Origin: Symsagittifera roscoffensis
Taxonomy: Eukaryota > Xenacoelomorpha > Acoela > Convolutidae
Direction of reading: 5' to 3'
NCBI RefSeq assembly: GCF_963678635.1
Contig: NC_087066.1
Span: forward strand, 22,601,996-22,665,995
DNA length: 64,000 nucleotides
Shown: positions 11,823-22,643 of the stretch, piece after piece
Position numbering within the stretch: the stretch's first letter is position 1
Layout: each line of letters begins with the position of its first letter
Position numbers and translations under genes: made by a program
Notes under the pieces: generated by a model
What the model saw: the letters and a program-made list of their open reading frames with translations, nothing else
What the model was told of the DNA's origin: nothing
Database searches by the model: none

Positions 11823-12802
11823 TGGCGGCCTGAATGGACTTCGAAAAAAAAGTTGGCAAAAAACTACTCTGTGAAATCTGCCATCCAGCTATAAAACATT
11901 TAATTATCTGAACTTACCTCGATACCTACCTACAGTTCGCAAAAAAACTTATAATTTTTAAAATAGGCTTTCCAAGTGTTCTTCAAAGCAAGCCAATTAA
12001 TTATTTGAAAAAAAAACGAGTCAATTTCAAGCGATCTTTTTGAACCAATTCAGTTTGTTAGATGAAATTGCTTCGTTGAAAGTTAACCCATGCATTTCTA
12101 GCTTGAAAATTATTAGCTTGAAAATTATTAGCTTGAAATGATTAACCGTAAACTCAATGTTTATAGTTGAAACGAAATTGACCGATTTTGGGTTTTTTCA
12201 GGATTTTGATTATATTCATGAAATTTGTATCTTGTTGCAAGCTACTCAGAAGAATCAAATTTACTAAATTACGTTCATGCATGAATTGATTAACTGAAAG
12301 TCATCTAGTCAAATGCTTCTGACAAACATCAAGCTAAAAAAATGGCTGAACTTTGAATCATTTGCATTGTTTCAAAAGCTTGAATTAGTTCGCAAAAGTG
12401 ACAAAAAACCCAGCTAATCTTTTGACCCAAAAAGAGTTGAAACATTTTGTGGATCTTTTAAGGATCCTCTGAAAAAAGGCTGTTTCACGTCATAGCCCAC
12501 TTCAATTCCTTGAAATGTAAAAGAGTGGGCCCAGTTAGGCAAGTATGCGTGTGAGTGTCGCGCACCACTGTCACTGAGCATTCAACTGTAATCCAGTAAT
12601 TCAATAGAAATGATTAACTTCACTGAAAAAATTTGCTTCACTCACTCGAACTTAGTTGATAGTTCAATTGACTTCGCGGCGAAAAAAACTGAATGACTCT
12701 TGAGGCTTTTGCTAGATTGGGGGACTCTGCGCTTCAATCGGGACTCCTCTATTGCATATTTGACCCCCTTCTACTGCTTAGTAACAGAAAACTGCTTTAG
12801 AA
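11823..12802. other. AT-rich lead-in to the first pentanucleotide island
   Basis: Non-coding; repeated at 17971-18950 and 23174-24153. Contains three tandem copies of ATTAGCTTGAAA-like sequence near 12107-12140. No gene recognised. Confidence 0.6.
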
Positions 12803-13797
12803 TGCCCTGGCCTGCCTTGCTTTGCGCTGCCCTACTTAACTTTGCCCAGCCATGCTCCTTGCCTTCCCCTTCCCTACCCCTTTTACCGTTTCCCTGCTTT
12901 CCTTCGGCTACCCTGCCTTGGAATGCTCTGCCCTGCCTTTCCATGTGCTGCTTTGCTCTGCCCTGCCTTGCTTTGAATTGCAATGTGCTTCCTTGCCTTG
13001 CCCCTCCTTCCATTGCCTTGCCTTCCACTGCCTTGCCTTGCTTTGAGCTACAATGCTCTTCCTTGCCTTGCCCCTCCTTCCACCGCCTTGCCTTGTTTGT
13101 CCAGCCCTGCACTGCAACGCGCTGCCCTGCCATGCTACTCCTTGTCCTGTCTGGCACAGTCCTGCATTACGCTGCCCTGATCCCCTTGCCTTGCTTTGCG
13201 CTACTTGGATCTTCCTTGCCTTGCCCCTCCTTCCACCTCCCTGCCTTGCGCTACCGTACCTTGTTTGTGCAGCCCTGCACTGCAATGCGCTGCCCTGCTA
13301 TTTTCCACTTTGCCCTGCCTTGCACCGTCCTGCATTACGCTGCCCTGATTCCCTTGCCTTGGACTACCGTACCTTGTTTGTCCAGCCCTGCACTGCAACG
13401 CGCTGCCCTGCCATGCTACTCCTTGTCCTGTCTGGCGCAGTCCTGCATTACGCTGCCCTGATCCCCTTGCCTTGCTTTGCGCTACTTGGATCTTCCTTGC
13501 CTTGCCCCTCCTTCCACTGCCCTGCCTTGCGCTACCGTACCTTGTTTGTGCAGCCCTGCACTGCAATGCGCTGCCCTGCTATTTTCCACTTTGCCCTGCC
13601 TTGCACCGTCCTGCATTACGCTGCCCTGACTCCCTTACCTTGGGCTACCGTACCTTGTTTGTACAGCCCTGCATTACGCTGCCCTGACCCCCTTGCCTTG
13701 CGCTTCCTTGCGCTGTCCTACCCCTTGCCTTGCCTTGTGCTGCCCTCCCTTCCCTTACGCTGCCCTGCCCCTCCTTGCCTTGCGCTGCCCTGCCCTC
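12803..13797 (+). repeat. (CYTGC)n pentanucleotide island 1
   Basis: About 1 kb of GC-rich DNA built from degenerate five-base steps (CTTGC, CCTGC, GCTGC, CTCCT), abruptly bounded by AT-rich DNA. Because the period is five and steps lack stop codons, all three forward frames stay open and read as LALPC-like repeats. No start context, splice logic or domain supports a protein. Longer phrases (for example TTACGCTGCCCTGATCCCCTTGCC) recur inside, showing secondary duplication of about 240-300 bases. Confidence 0.9.
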
Positions 13798-14784
13798 AAA
13801 ACTTCTAGACATTTGATCTTGACCAATCCAAGTTCGTTTTATTCTGAAGCTCCAATTGATTTCGTAAACATAACGTCTGGCGATCTGTTAAACATGGCGC
13901 CCATAGAAATTGAAAACGACTTACAATAAAATGAAAGGTTTCCCTCAAATTGTTTCGTAGGCAAACCCGCATTTCTTTGCAGCTTCCTCGAGCAATTTCA
14001 CACGCTGCTGAAGATTTCCTTCAGAGAATGTAAATTGCTTTTTAGACACAGATTAAATAGGTAAACCTCTGACACCAATGATTGATATTTGGACGAACGT
14101 ATTAGAAATCACTATGTCTCGATTCGTTACTTATTCGAGTTCAAAGCTTTTTCAAAAATGACCCAATAAAATAGTAGCCTAACATAGAAAATCGAGATTT
14201 TGCTTTTATTTCTGTCAACTAGTGTATAATTGCTCTTGTTTTTGTAAATCTCTAGGTTTCTTTTTTTGTTTTCTCAATTTAAAACACGACCAACGAAAGG
14301 CACTAAGAAAAGTCACTACTCCATTGGCACCTAAAATAAGTCACGGCAAACAATTAACTATTATTATATAATAGTAAATAATTTTCAGGTGAGGCCAATA
14401 TGCAATCAATTGTAGAAATATGCAATTCGTTTACAATATCATCACTTGAGAGCGCGCCAAAAAACTAAATTTCTTTCCCGCATTTCAAAAAACATCGAAT
14501 TTCATCGAAAAAAATACATCACCTGAAAGCTCTTTCAATGTCAATTAACTCTTACGATTGCAAAATTTTGACGAAGGTAAAGCAACTGATTCATAGGCAA
14601 GTTGTTTGTACTCTATTGAGGATTTTTAATTAACACCAGTTCCATTCTCGAAGACGAGCGGTTTCCATTTGAGTTAACATGGGCATTTTTCTTTGAACGC
14701 CACGTCAAAAGGAAGCTACTGGAAGTCAATAAGAAGTCGTATTAATGTTGTAATAACAATTGGACTTTAAAATTCATTTCCATG
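13798..14784. repeat. Array spacer, copy next to TAT pseudogene
   Basis: AT-rich spacer beginning AAAACTTCTAGACATTTG and ending in CATTTCCATGG. Homologous spacers follow every island up to 37.4 kb. Non-coding. Confidence 0.8.
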
Positions 14785-15757
14785 GCTTCCTCATTACATT
14801 CTCATAAAATACATCTGAAGTTTCGCTTAGTATTTTTGGAATAGCCAATTGACAAAGCGAGTTGGGTCCTAGAATACGCTGCGATAGATTTTTCAACCCT
14901 TTGCGCACATAGGTTAGCTTGTTGTGACGATCTTGAATCAAAATCCAACTAATTCTCCAGCCTAGAACCAACCAACGTTTTGCCATTCCTCCCATTATAA
15001 GAATGGGGACATTTTTAGATAATTGGCCAAATGATGCGTTATCGACATCACTGAAAACCATATCAGCATAAATTTCATCAGCAATTATAGGCAAACTATG
15101 CCTTTCTGCAATTTTCAAAATTGAAATCATATGGCTCCGTGACCATACAGAACCACAGGGATTTGAAGGATTGCAGACAACGATTGCCGATGTTTTAGGA
15201 TCCACCAGTGCTTCAAGATGCTCCAGGTCAATCTGCCAGTTTTTGTCTGGTTTCAAGTTATAATGTTTCACGTTCACATTATACAAAGTTGTCAGTGATT
15301 CGTAAATACTGAAACCTGGTCTCGGAATCAAAATGTTCGTTCCTTCTTCGGCCACTGCTCCGATTGCCAAATCGATTGCACCGCTGCATGATGATGTCAA
15401 TATTATGTCATTGGTTGATAAAGGGTAAAGGTCAGTGGAATAAAACTGAGCTATGGCTTCTTTTGCTACCAGAAACCCATCTGACGGCCCATAGCCATGA
15501 CAATTTCCCTTTTCAATCACATCAAAAAGAGCTTCTTTGGTAGCGCAACTTATCGGGGGATTTCCAAACGTTGTAGGGTCTCCAATTGATAAAGGAATGA
15601 ATGATTTTTCGACATTAGGCTCGATTTTCATTTGATCGACGATGTTTCGAATTGGATTGTGAGTGTTAATAGCTCTTGACGAAACGGGCAAAGCCGATTC
15701 AATTTTTCGAACTCCAAACCCATTTCGGTCATCTGATGACAAGCAATGTCCGTTCAT
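14785..15757 (-). pseudogene. TAT: Truncated tyrosine aminotransferase copy
   Basis: Tandem copy of the TAT coding region keeping residues 1 to about 324; the frame then runs into unrelated spacer and stops at 14774 after PWK. It lacks the PSGAMYMMVGI and FRIVLTVP segments, including the substrate-binding arginine equivalent to R396, so activity is not expected. Start codon, D227 and K260 equivalents remain. Replacements at otherwise conserved places (LVPGWRIGW to LVLGWRISW, FGNLP to FGNPP) suggest relaxed constraint. No frameshift has accumulated, so the duplication is fairly recent. Confidence 0.92.
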
Positions 15758-18700
15758 ATTGTAATGAAGATTTAATAAAGAAATGCAAAATCAAATGAAT
15801 CACAAACCAGTTTCCCTACCTTGCCTGTAAAAATTAAGCTGGAATTTTTCCTTTTGCGAGCACCTAATTTCGAAACTTCTTATAAACCGAATTCTCATTC
15901 ATTGGAATTTGACTTTTGGTACAAAAAGCGCATAAAATCTAGCCGAACTCCCTTTCGACATTTTTTAAAACAAAGCGTATATTTATAAGAGGCCACATTT
16001 TCATGAAAATATGTTGAAAACATTTAAGAAAGGGTATGAAGCCTTCCCAAAACCAAATTCATGAAATTTCCAACCGAAAACTCAGAGGCTACTTTGGATC
16101 TATGAACTTCGATTGTTCTTAAAATTTGGACGTTTGCCCAAGAATAAAGTGCAAATATTGATTGCCTGTTTTTTATCCGATACAAAAACAAAATACTCTT
16201 TTATGAAAACAAAGTATCAGCACAATTACAATATCTTCTCCTGATTTAAGTAAAAACCCTATTATTATTCCTTTAGGAGCGTAGAGAAAAAAAAACGTTG
16301 AAAAAAGAGTAGAAAGATTGTGAACTATTATTTCGTGCGGAATAATTTAGCAATAACAAATATGGCAACAAGATCTAGGACCAGTTTCTACATCAACATA
16401 AGTTTAAAAGAATTAAATGACTGTTACCAACCTTTCCGCTTCGTTTGAAACAATCTGCATCCTGAAAAACTTTCTGCTTGAAAAACAACTGAAAAGCGTT
16501 ACGGTCACAGAAAACTGGTTTTATGATAGTTAAAACGATTCGGATACGCACAAATGTGGTATATCTAGGCCCTGATATCGGTACTAAACTGAACTTACTC
16601 AACTCGAAGCTTAATAAATGAGTTTTTGAATTTAAATGGAAGCCTTATACGGATCGCAGTTTCGTTTATCAGTCAGTTTGTTTGACTAGGAGTATCAAAG
16701 AAAAAATACTGGTCAAACAGTTTCTTACACAGTTCCAAGCTTGATTCAGATGCCTAATAGCTGATTAAACTGTTTGCTAACTTATCATAAGACACTTTGG
16801 GTGAGGCGTGGTCGCGTTTGTTACAATTGCCAGCTGTTCGATTATATATGAACTCATCGCGCATAGCTCTGAGTTCATAGCACTCATTTAGAGATTGTAT
16901 GTTCATATGAACCGGACCTAGTGTTGTTAAGACAAAAAAAACAGGTTTAACAAAAGATCTCTTTCATTTTTCGTGTTGCATCAATTCATCACAGAAGGGA
17001 ATGACGATCTCAACTTGCAGATGAACAGACAAAACTGAACAAAACTTCAAAAAATTGTTTTTTAAATGAAAAAAAAAATCTTGAACTGAATGACAATATC
17101 TTGGAACTAAAATACCTGCACATTTCGAAATTTTAACAACAGAGACGAAGCAAAACTTCGCACTATTTGCAATTTAACATGACAAACTAATCGACTGAAA
17201 TACAGATAAAAGCTGTATATAATTTATAAAGCTACAGAGCGGTAATATATACTTGGAATCTCTAACCTGATACACAATTGAATTAAAGATCAGAGGGTTC
17301 AATTATTTTGCTAAGCCCAAAAATCTAAATTGCGATTTTTTTATACTTTTATTAAGAAAAGTTGCAAACCATAATAACAAATGCTGCCACCAAAGTTAAT
17401 AAACGACATAAAAAGCCAAAAAAATCTTAACAATTTTTCATGTTTAATTAGCAAATTTTATTATGGCGGGCTTTGGAGATTGATTTACACTTTGCATAAA
17501 TCTCGTTACATTTCAACCATTCTCAATTAATACCTAAAAAAGTTAAAAATACAAAAAAATACCTACAAAAGTTAAAAATACAAAAAAAAGAGAAAATAAG
17601 CACACAGAATTAAAGCCGACCGACCTCGGTGTCGAAAATCTGCCGAAAATTTACCAAAGTTTTTCAGCACAGATAAAAATTACTTTGCAACTCCTAATGT
17701 TCACCCAAGGTACATATGCAGTTAATACACACTACTCCAACCATGCAATTAATACAGCGGTAAAAAACTACCATTTGACCATCTGTTACCAAAATAATTT
17801 TAAAAATTTCTAATACCCCGTTGCAAAACCTTTGCCTATCGCAAGATTAAAACAAAACAATTTTTTCAAGAAAAGCACTCGTGAACCAAATTGACTGCAA
17901 ATGTTCAATTTAACTACAAAACATTGCTATTTGAATGGTTTTTAGACATTTTGGTTGCTTTGTAGGTATGGCGGCCTGAATGGACTTCGAAAAAAAAGTT
18001 GGCAAAAAACTACTCTGTGAAATCTGCCATCCAGCTATAAAACATTTAATTATCTGAACTTACCTCGATACCTACCTACAGTTCGCAAAAAAACTTATAA
18101 TTTTTAAAATAGGCTTTCCAAGTGTTCTTCAAAGCAAGCCAATTAATTATTTGAAAAAAAAAACGAGTCAATTTCAAGCGATCTTTTTGAACCAATTCAG
18201 TTTGTTAGATGAAATTGCTTCGTTGAAAGTTAACCCATGCATTTCTAGCTTGAAAATTATTAGCTTGAAAATTATTAGCTTGAAATGATTAACCGTAAAC
18301 TCAATGTTTATAGTTGAAACGAAATTGACCGATTTTGGGTTTTTTCAGGATTTTGATTATATTCATGAAATTTGTATCTTGTTGCAAGCTACTCAGAAGA
18401 ATCAAATTTACTAAATTACGTTCATGCATGAATTGATTAACTGAAAGTCATCTAGTCAAATGCTTCTGACAAACATCAAGCTAAAAAAATGGCTGAACTT
18501 TAAATCATTTGCATTGTTTCAAAAGCTTGAATTAGTTCGCAAAAGTGACAAAAAACCCAGCTAATCTTTTGACCCAAAAAGAGTTGAAACATTTTGTGGA
18601 TCTTTTAAGGATCCTCTGAAAAAAGGCTGTTTCATGTCATAGCCCACTTCAATTCCTTGAAATGTAAAAGAGTGGGCCCAGTTAGGCAAGTATGCGTGTG

Positions 18701-18950
18701 AGTGTCGCGCACCACTGTCACTGAGCATTCAACTGTAATCCAGTAATTCAATAGAAATGATTAACTTCACTGAAAAAATTTGCTTCACTCACTCGAACTT
18801 AGTTGATAGTTCAATTGACTTCGCGGCGAAAAAAACTGAATGACTCTTGAGGCTTTTGCTAGATTGGGGGACTCTGCGCTTCAATCGGGACTCCTCTATT
18901 GCATATTTGACCCCCTTCTACTGCTTAGTAACAGAAAACTGCCTTAGAAT
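15758..18950. other. TAT upstream flank, copy 2
   Basis: Second copy of 9035-12802 with small indels and the 577-base gap at about 17970. From 17441 on it is also the start of the 5203-bp duplication. Non-coding. Confidence 0.8.
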
Positions 18951-19574
18951 GCCCTGGCCTGCCTTGCTTTGCGCTGCCCTACTTAACTTTGCCCAGCCAT
19001 GCTCCTTGCCTTCCCCTTCCCTACCCCTTTTACCGTTTCCCTGCTTTCTTTCGGCTACCCTGCCTTGGAATGCTCTGCCCTGCCTTTCCATGTGCTGCTT
19101 TGCTCTGCCCTGCCTTGCTTTGCGCTGGTCTGCCTTGCTTTGAGTTGCAATGTGCTTCCTTGCCTTGCCCCTCCTTCCATTGCCTTGCCTTCCACTGCCT
19201 TGCCTTGCTTTGAGCTACAATGCTCTTCCTTGCCTTGCCCCTCCTTGCCTTGTTTGCGCTACTTGGATCTTCCTTGCCTTGCCCCTCCTTCCACTGCCCT
19301 GCCTTGCGCTACCGTACCTTGTTTGTGCAGCCCTGCACTGCAATGCGCTGCCCTGCTATTTTCCACTTTGCCCTGCCTTGCACCGTCCTGCATTACGCTG
19401 CCCTGACTCCCTTACCTTGGGCTACCGTACCTTGTTTGTACAGCCCTGCATTACGCTGCCCTGACCCCCTTGCCTTGCGCTTCCTTGCGCTGTCCTGTCC
19501 CTTGCCTTGCCTTGTGCTGCCCTCCCTTCCCTTACGCTGCCCTGCCCCTCCTTGCCTTGCGCTGCCCTGCCCTC
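18951..19574 (+). repeat. Pentanucleotide island 2
   Basis: (CYTGC)n island, shorter than island 1 through internal deletions. Same orientation and same flanks. Confidence 0.88.
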
Positions 19575-20620
19575 AAAACTTCTAGACATTTGATCTTGAC
19601 CAATCCAAGTTCGTTTTATTCTGAAGTTCCAATTGATTTCGTAAACATAACGTCTGGCGATCTGTTAAACATGGCGCCCATAGAAGTTGAAAACGACTTA
19701 CAATAAAATGAAAGGTTTCCCTCAAATTGTTTCGTAGGCAAACCCGCATTTCTTTGCAGCTTCCTCGAGCAATTTCACACGCTGCTGAAGACTTCCTTCA
19801 GAGAATGTAAATTGCTTTTTAGACACAGATTAAATAGGTAAACCTCTGACACCAATGATTGATATTTGGACGAACGTATTAGAAATCACTATGTCTCGAT
19901 TCGTTACTTATTCGAGATCAAAGCTTTTTCAAAAAAGACCCAATAAAATAGTAGCCTAACATAGAAAATCGAGATTTTGCTTTTATTTCTGTCAACTAGT
20001 GTATAATTGCGCTTGTTTTTGTAAATCTCTAGGTTTCTTTTTTTGTTCGATCACGTTTTGGTTTTTCAGACCTTCACACTTTTGCTGATCGACAGAGGCG
20101 TTTGTCTTCCTTTTAACAATGGAAATAACACTTTGAGCTGCAATGCTCTTCCTTGCCTTGCCCCTCCTTCCACTGCCTTGCCTTGCGCTGCCTTATCTTG
20201 TTTGTGCAGCCCTGCATTGCAACGCGCTGCCCTGCCATGCTACTCCTTGCCCTGTCTTGCGCAGTCCTGCATTACGCTGCCCTGATCCCCTTGCCTGCTT
20301 TGCGCTACTTGGATCTTCCTTGCCTTGCCCCTCCTTCCACTGCCCTGCCTTGCGCTACCGTACCTTGTTTGTGCAGCCCTGCACTGCAATGCGCTGCCCT
20401 GCTATTTTCCACTTTGCCCTGCCTTGCACCGTCCTGCATTACGCTGCCCTGACTCCCTTACCTTGGGCTACCGTACCTTGTTTGTACAGCCCTGCATTAC
20501 GCTGCCCTGACCCCCTTGCCTTGCGCTTCCTTGCGCTGTCCTGTCCCTTGCCTTGCCTTGTGCTGCCCTCCCTTCCCTTACGCTGCCCTGCCCCTCCTTG
20601 CCTTGCGCTGCCCTGCCCTC
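19575..20620 (+). repeat. 1046-bp array unit, copy 1
   Basis: AT-rich spacer of about 560 bases followed by island 3 (20137-20620). Compared with the longer units it lacks everything between the phrases TTTCTTTTTTTGTT and CGATCACGTTTT, so it is an internally deleted derivative. Confidence 0.9.
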
Positions 20621-21666
20621 AAAACTTCTAGACATTTGATCTTGACCAATCCAAGTTCGTTTTATTCTGAAGTTCCAATTGATTTCGTAAACATAACGTC
20701 TGGCGATCTGTTAAACATGGCGCCCATAGAAGTTGAAAACGACTTACAATAAAATGAAAGGTTTCCCTCAAATTGTTTCGTAGGCAAACCCGCATTTCTT
20801 TGCAGCTTCCTCGAGCAATTTCACACGCTGCTGAAGACTTCCTTCAGAGAATGTAAATTGCTTTTTAGACACAGATTAAATAGGTAAACCTCTGACACCA
20901 ATGATTGATATTTGGACGAACGTATTAGAAATCACTATGTCTCGATTCGTTACTTATTCGAGATCAAAGCTTTTTCAAAAAAGACCCAATAAAATAGTAG
21001 CCTAACATAGAAAATCGAGATTTTGCTTTTATTTCTGTCAACTAGTGTATAATTGCGCTTGTTTTTGTAAATCTCTAGGTTTCTTTTTTTGTTCGATCAC
21101 GTTTTGGTTTTTCAGACCTTCACACTTTTGCTGATCGACAGAGGCGTTTGTCTTCCTTTTAACAATGGAAATAACACTTTGAGCTGCAATGCTCTTCCTT
21201 GCCTTGCCCCTCCTTCCACTGCCTTGCCTTGCGCTGCCTTATCTTGTTTGTGCAGCCCTGCATTGCAACGCGCTGCCCTGCCATGCTACTCCTTGCCCTG
21301 TCTTGCGCAGTCCTGCATTACGCTGCCCTGATCCCCTTGCCTGCTTTGCGCTACTTGGATCTTCCTTGCCTTGCCCCTCCTTCCACTGCCCTGCCTTGCG
21401 CTACCGTACCTTGTTTGTGCAGCCCTGCACTGCAATGCGCTGCCCTGCTATTTTCCACTTTGCCCTGCCTTGCACCGTCCTGCATTACGCTGCCCTGACT
21501 CCCTTACCTTGGGCTACCGTACCTTGTTTGTACAGCCCTGCATTACGCTGCCCTGACCCCCTTGCCTTGCGCTTCCTTGCGCTGTCCTGTCCCTTGCCTT
21601 GCCTTGTGCTGCCCTCCCTTCCCTTACGCTGCCCTGCCCCTCCTTGCCTTGCGCTGCCCTGCCCTC
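20621..21666 (+). repeat. 1046-bp array unit, copy 2
   Basis: Identical to the preceding unit at every place compared; island 4 is 21183-21666. Confidence 0.9.
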
Positions 21667-22640
21667 AAAACTTCTAGACATTTGATCTTGACCAATCCAA
21701 GTTCGTTTTATTCTGAAGTTCCAATTGATTTCGTAAACATAACGTCTGGCGATCTGTTAAACATGGCGCCCATAGAAGTTGAAAACGACTTACAATAAAA
21801 TGAAAGGTTTCCCTCAAATTGTTTCGTAGGCAAACCCGCATTTCTTTGCAGCTTCCTCGAGCAATTTCACACGCTGCTGAAGACTTCCTTCAGAGAATGT
21901 AAATTGCTTTTTAGACACAGATTAAATAGGTAAACCTCTGACACCAATGATTGATATTTGGACGAACGTATTAGAAATCACTATGTCTCGATTCGTTACT
22001 TATTCGAGATCAAAGCTTTTTCAAAAAAGACCCAATAAAATAGTAGCCTAACATAGAAAATCGAGATTTTGCTTTTATTTCTGTCAACTAGTGTATAATT
22101 GCGCTTGTTTTTGTAAATCTCTAGGTTTCTTTTTTTGTTCGATCACGTTTTGGTTTTTCAGACCTTCACACTTTTGCTGATCGACAGAGGCGTTTGTCTT
22201 CCTTTTAACAATGGAAATAACACTTTGAGCTGCAATGCTCTTCCTTGCCTTGCCCCTCCTTCCACTGCCTTGCCTTGCGCTGCCTTATCTTGTTTGTGCA
22301 GCCCTGCATTGCAACGCGCTGCCCTGCCATGCTACTCCTTGCCCTGTCTTGCGCAGTCCTGCATTACGCTGCCCTGATCCCCTTGCCTGCTTTGCGCTAC
22401 TTGGATCTTCCTTGCCTTGCCCCTCCTTCCACTGCCCTGCCTTGCGCTACCGTACCTTGTTTGTGCAGCCCTGCACTGCAATGCGCTGCCCTGCTATTTT
22501 CCACTTTGCCCTGCCTTGCACCGTCCTGCATTACGCTGCCCTGACTCCCTTACCTTGGGCTACCGTACCTTGTTTGTACAGCCCTGCATTACGCTGCCCT
22601 GACCCCCTTGCCTTGCGCTTCCTTGCGCTGTCCTGTCCTT
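21667..22640 (+). repeat. 1046-bp array unit, copy 3 (truncated)
   Basis: Identical to the two preceding units until it is cut inside island 5 (22229-22640) at the junction of the 5203-bp duplication. Confidence 0.9.
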
Positions 22641-22643
22641 TCA

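Larger units (their letters stand above)
8062..14784. repeat. Tandem segmental duplication, copy 1 (6.7 kb)
   Basis: Runs from inside the TAT coding region (GCTTCCTCAT at 8062) through its upstream flank, a pentanucleotide island (12803-13797) and a spacer to 14784. The same series begins again at 14785. Copies differ by scattered substitutions and small indels, plus one 577-base segment (11246-11822) missing from copy 2. Confidence 0.9.
17441..22643. repeat. 5203-bp tandem duplication, copy 1
   Basis: Starts in TGTTTAATTAGCAAATTTT and ends inside island 5, where GCTGTCCTGTCC meets TTTCATGTTTAATTAGC at about 22640. Coordinates map to copy 2 by adding exactly 5203. One difference noted by eye is T at 18634 versus C at 23837. 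Confidence 0.9.

Noticed and set aside
12771-13566. Minus-strand frames rich in Gln, Gly, Arg and Lys in the first island
   Set aside because: Reverse reading of the same pentanucleotide repeat.
12700-13808. Long overlapping plus-strand frames rich in Leu, Pro, Cys and Ala across all islands up to 35.4 kb
   Set aside because: They are open in all three frames because a stop-free pentanucleotide is repeated; no domain, no start or splice logic, and length varies with repeat number.
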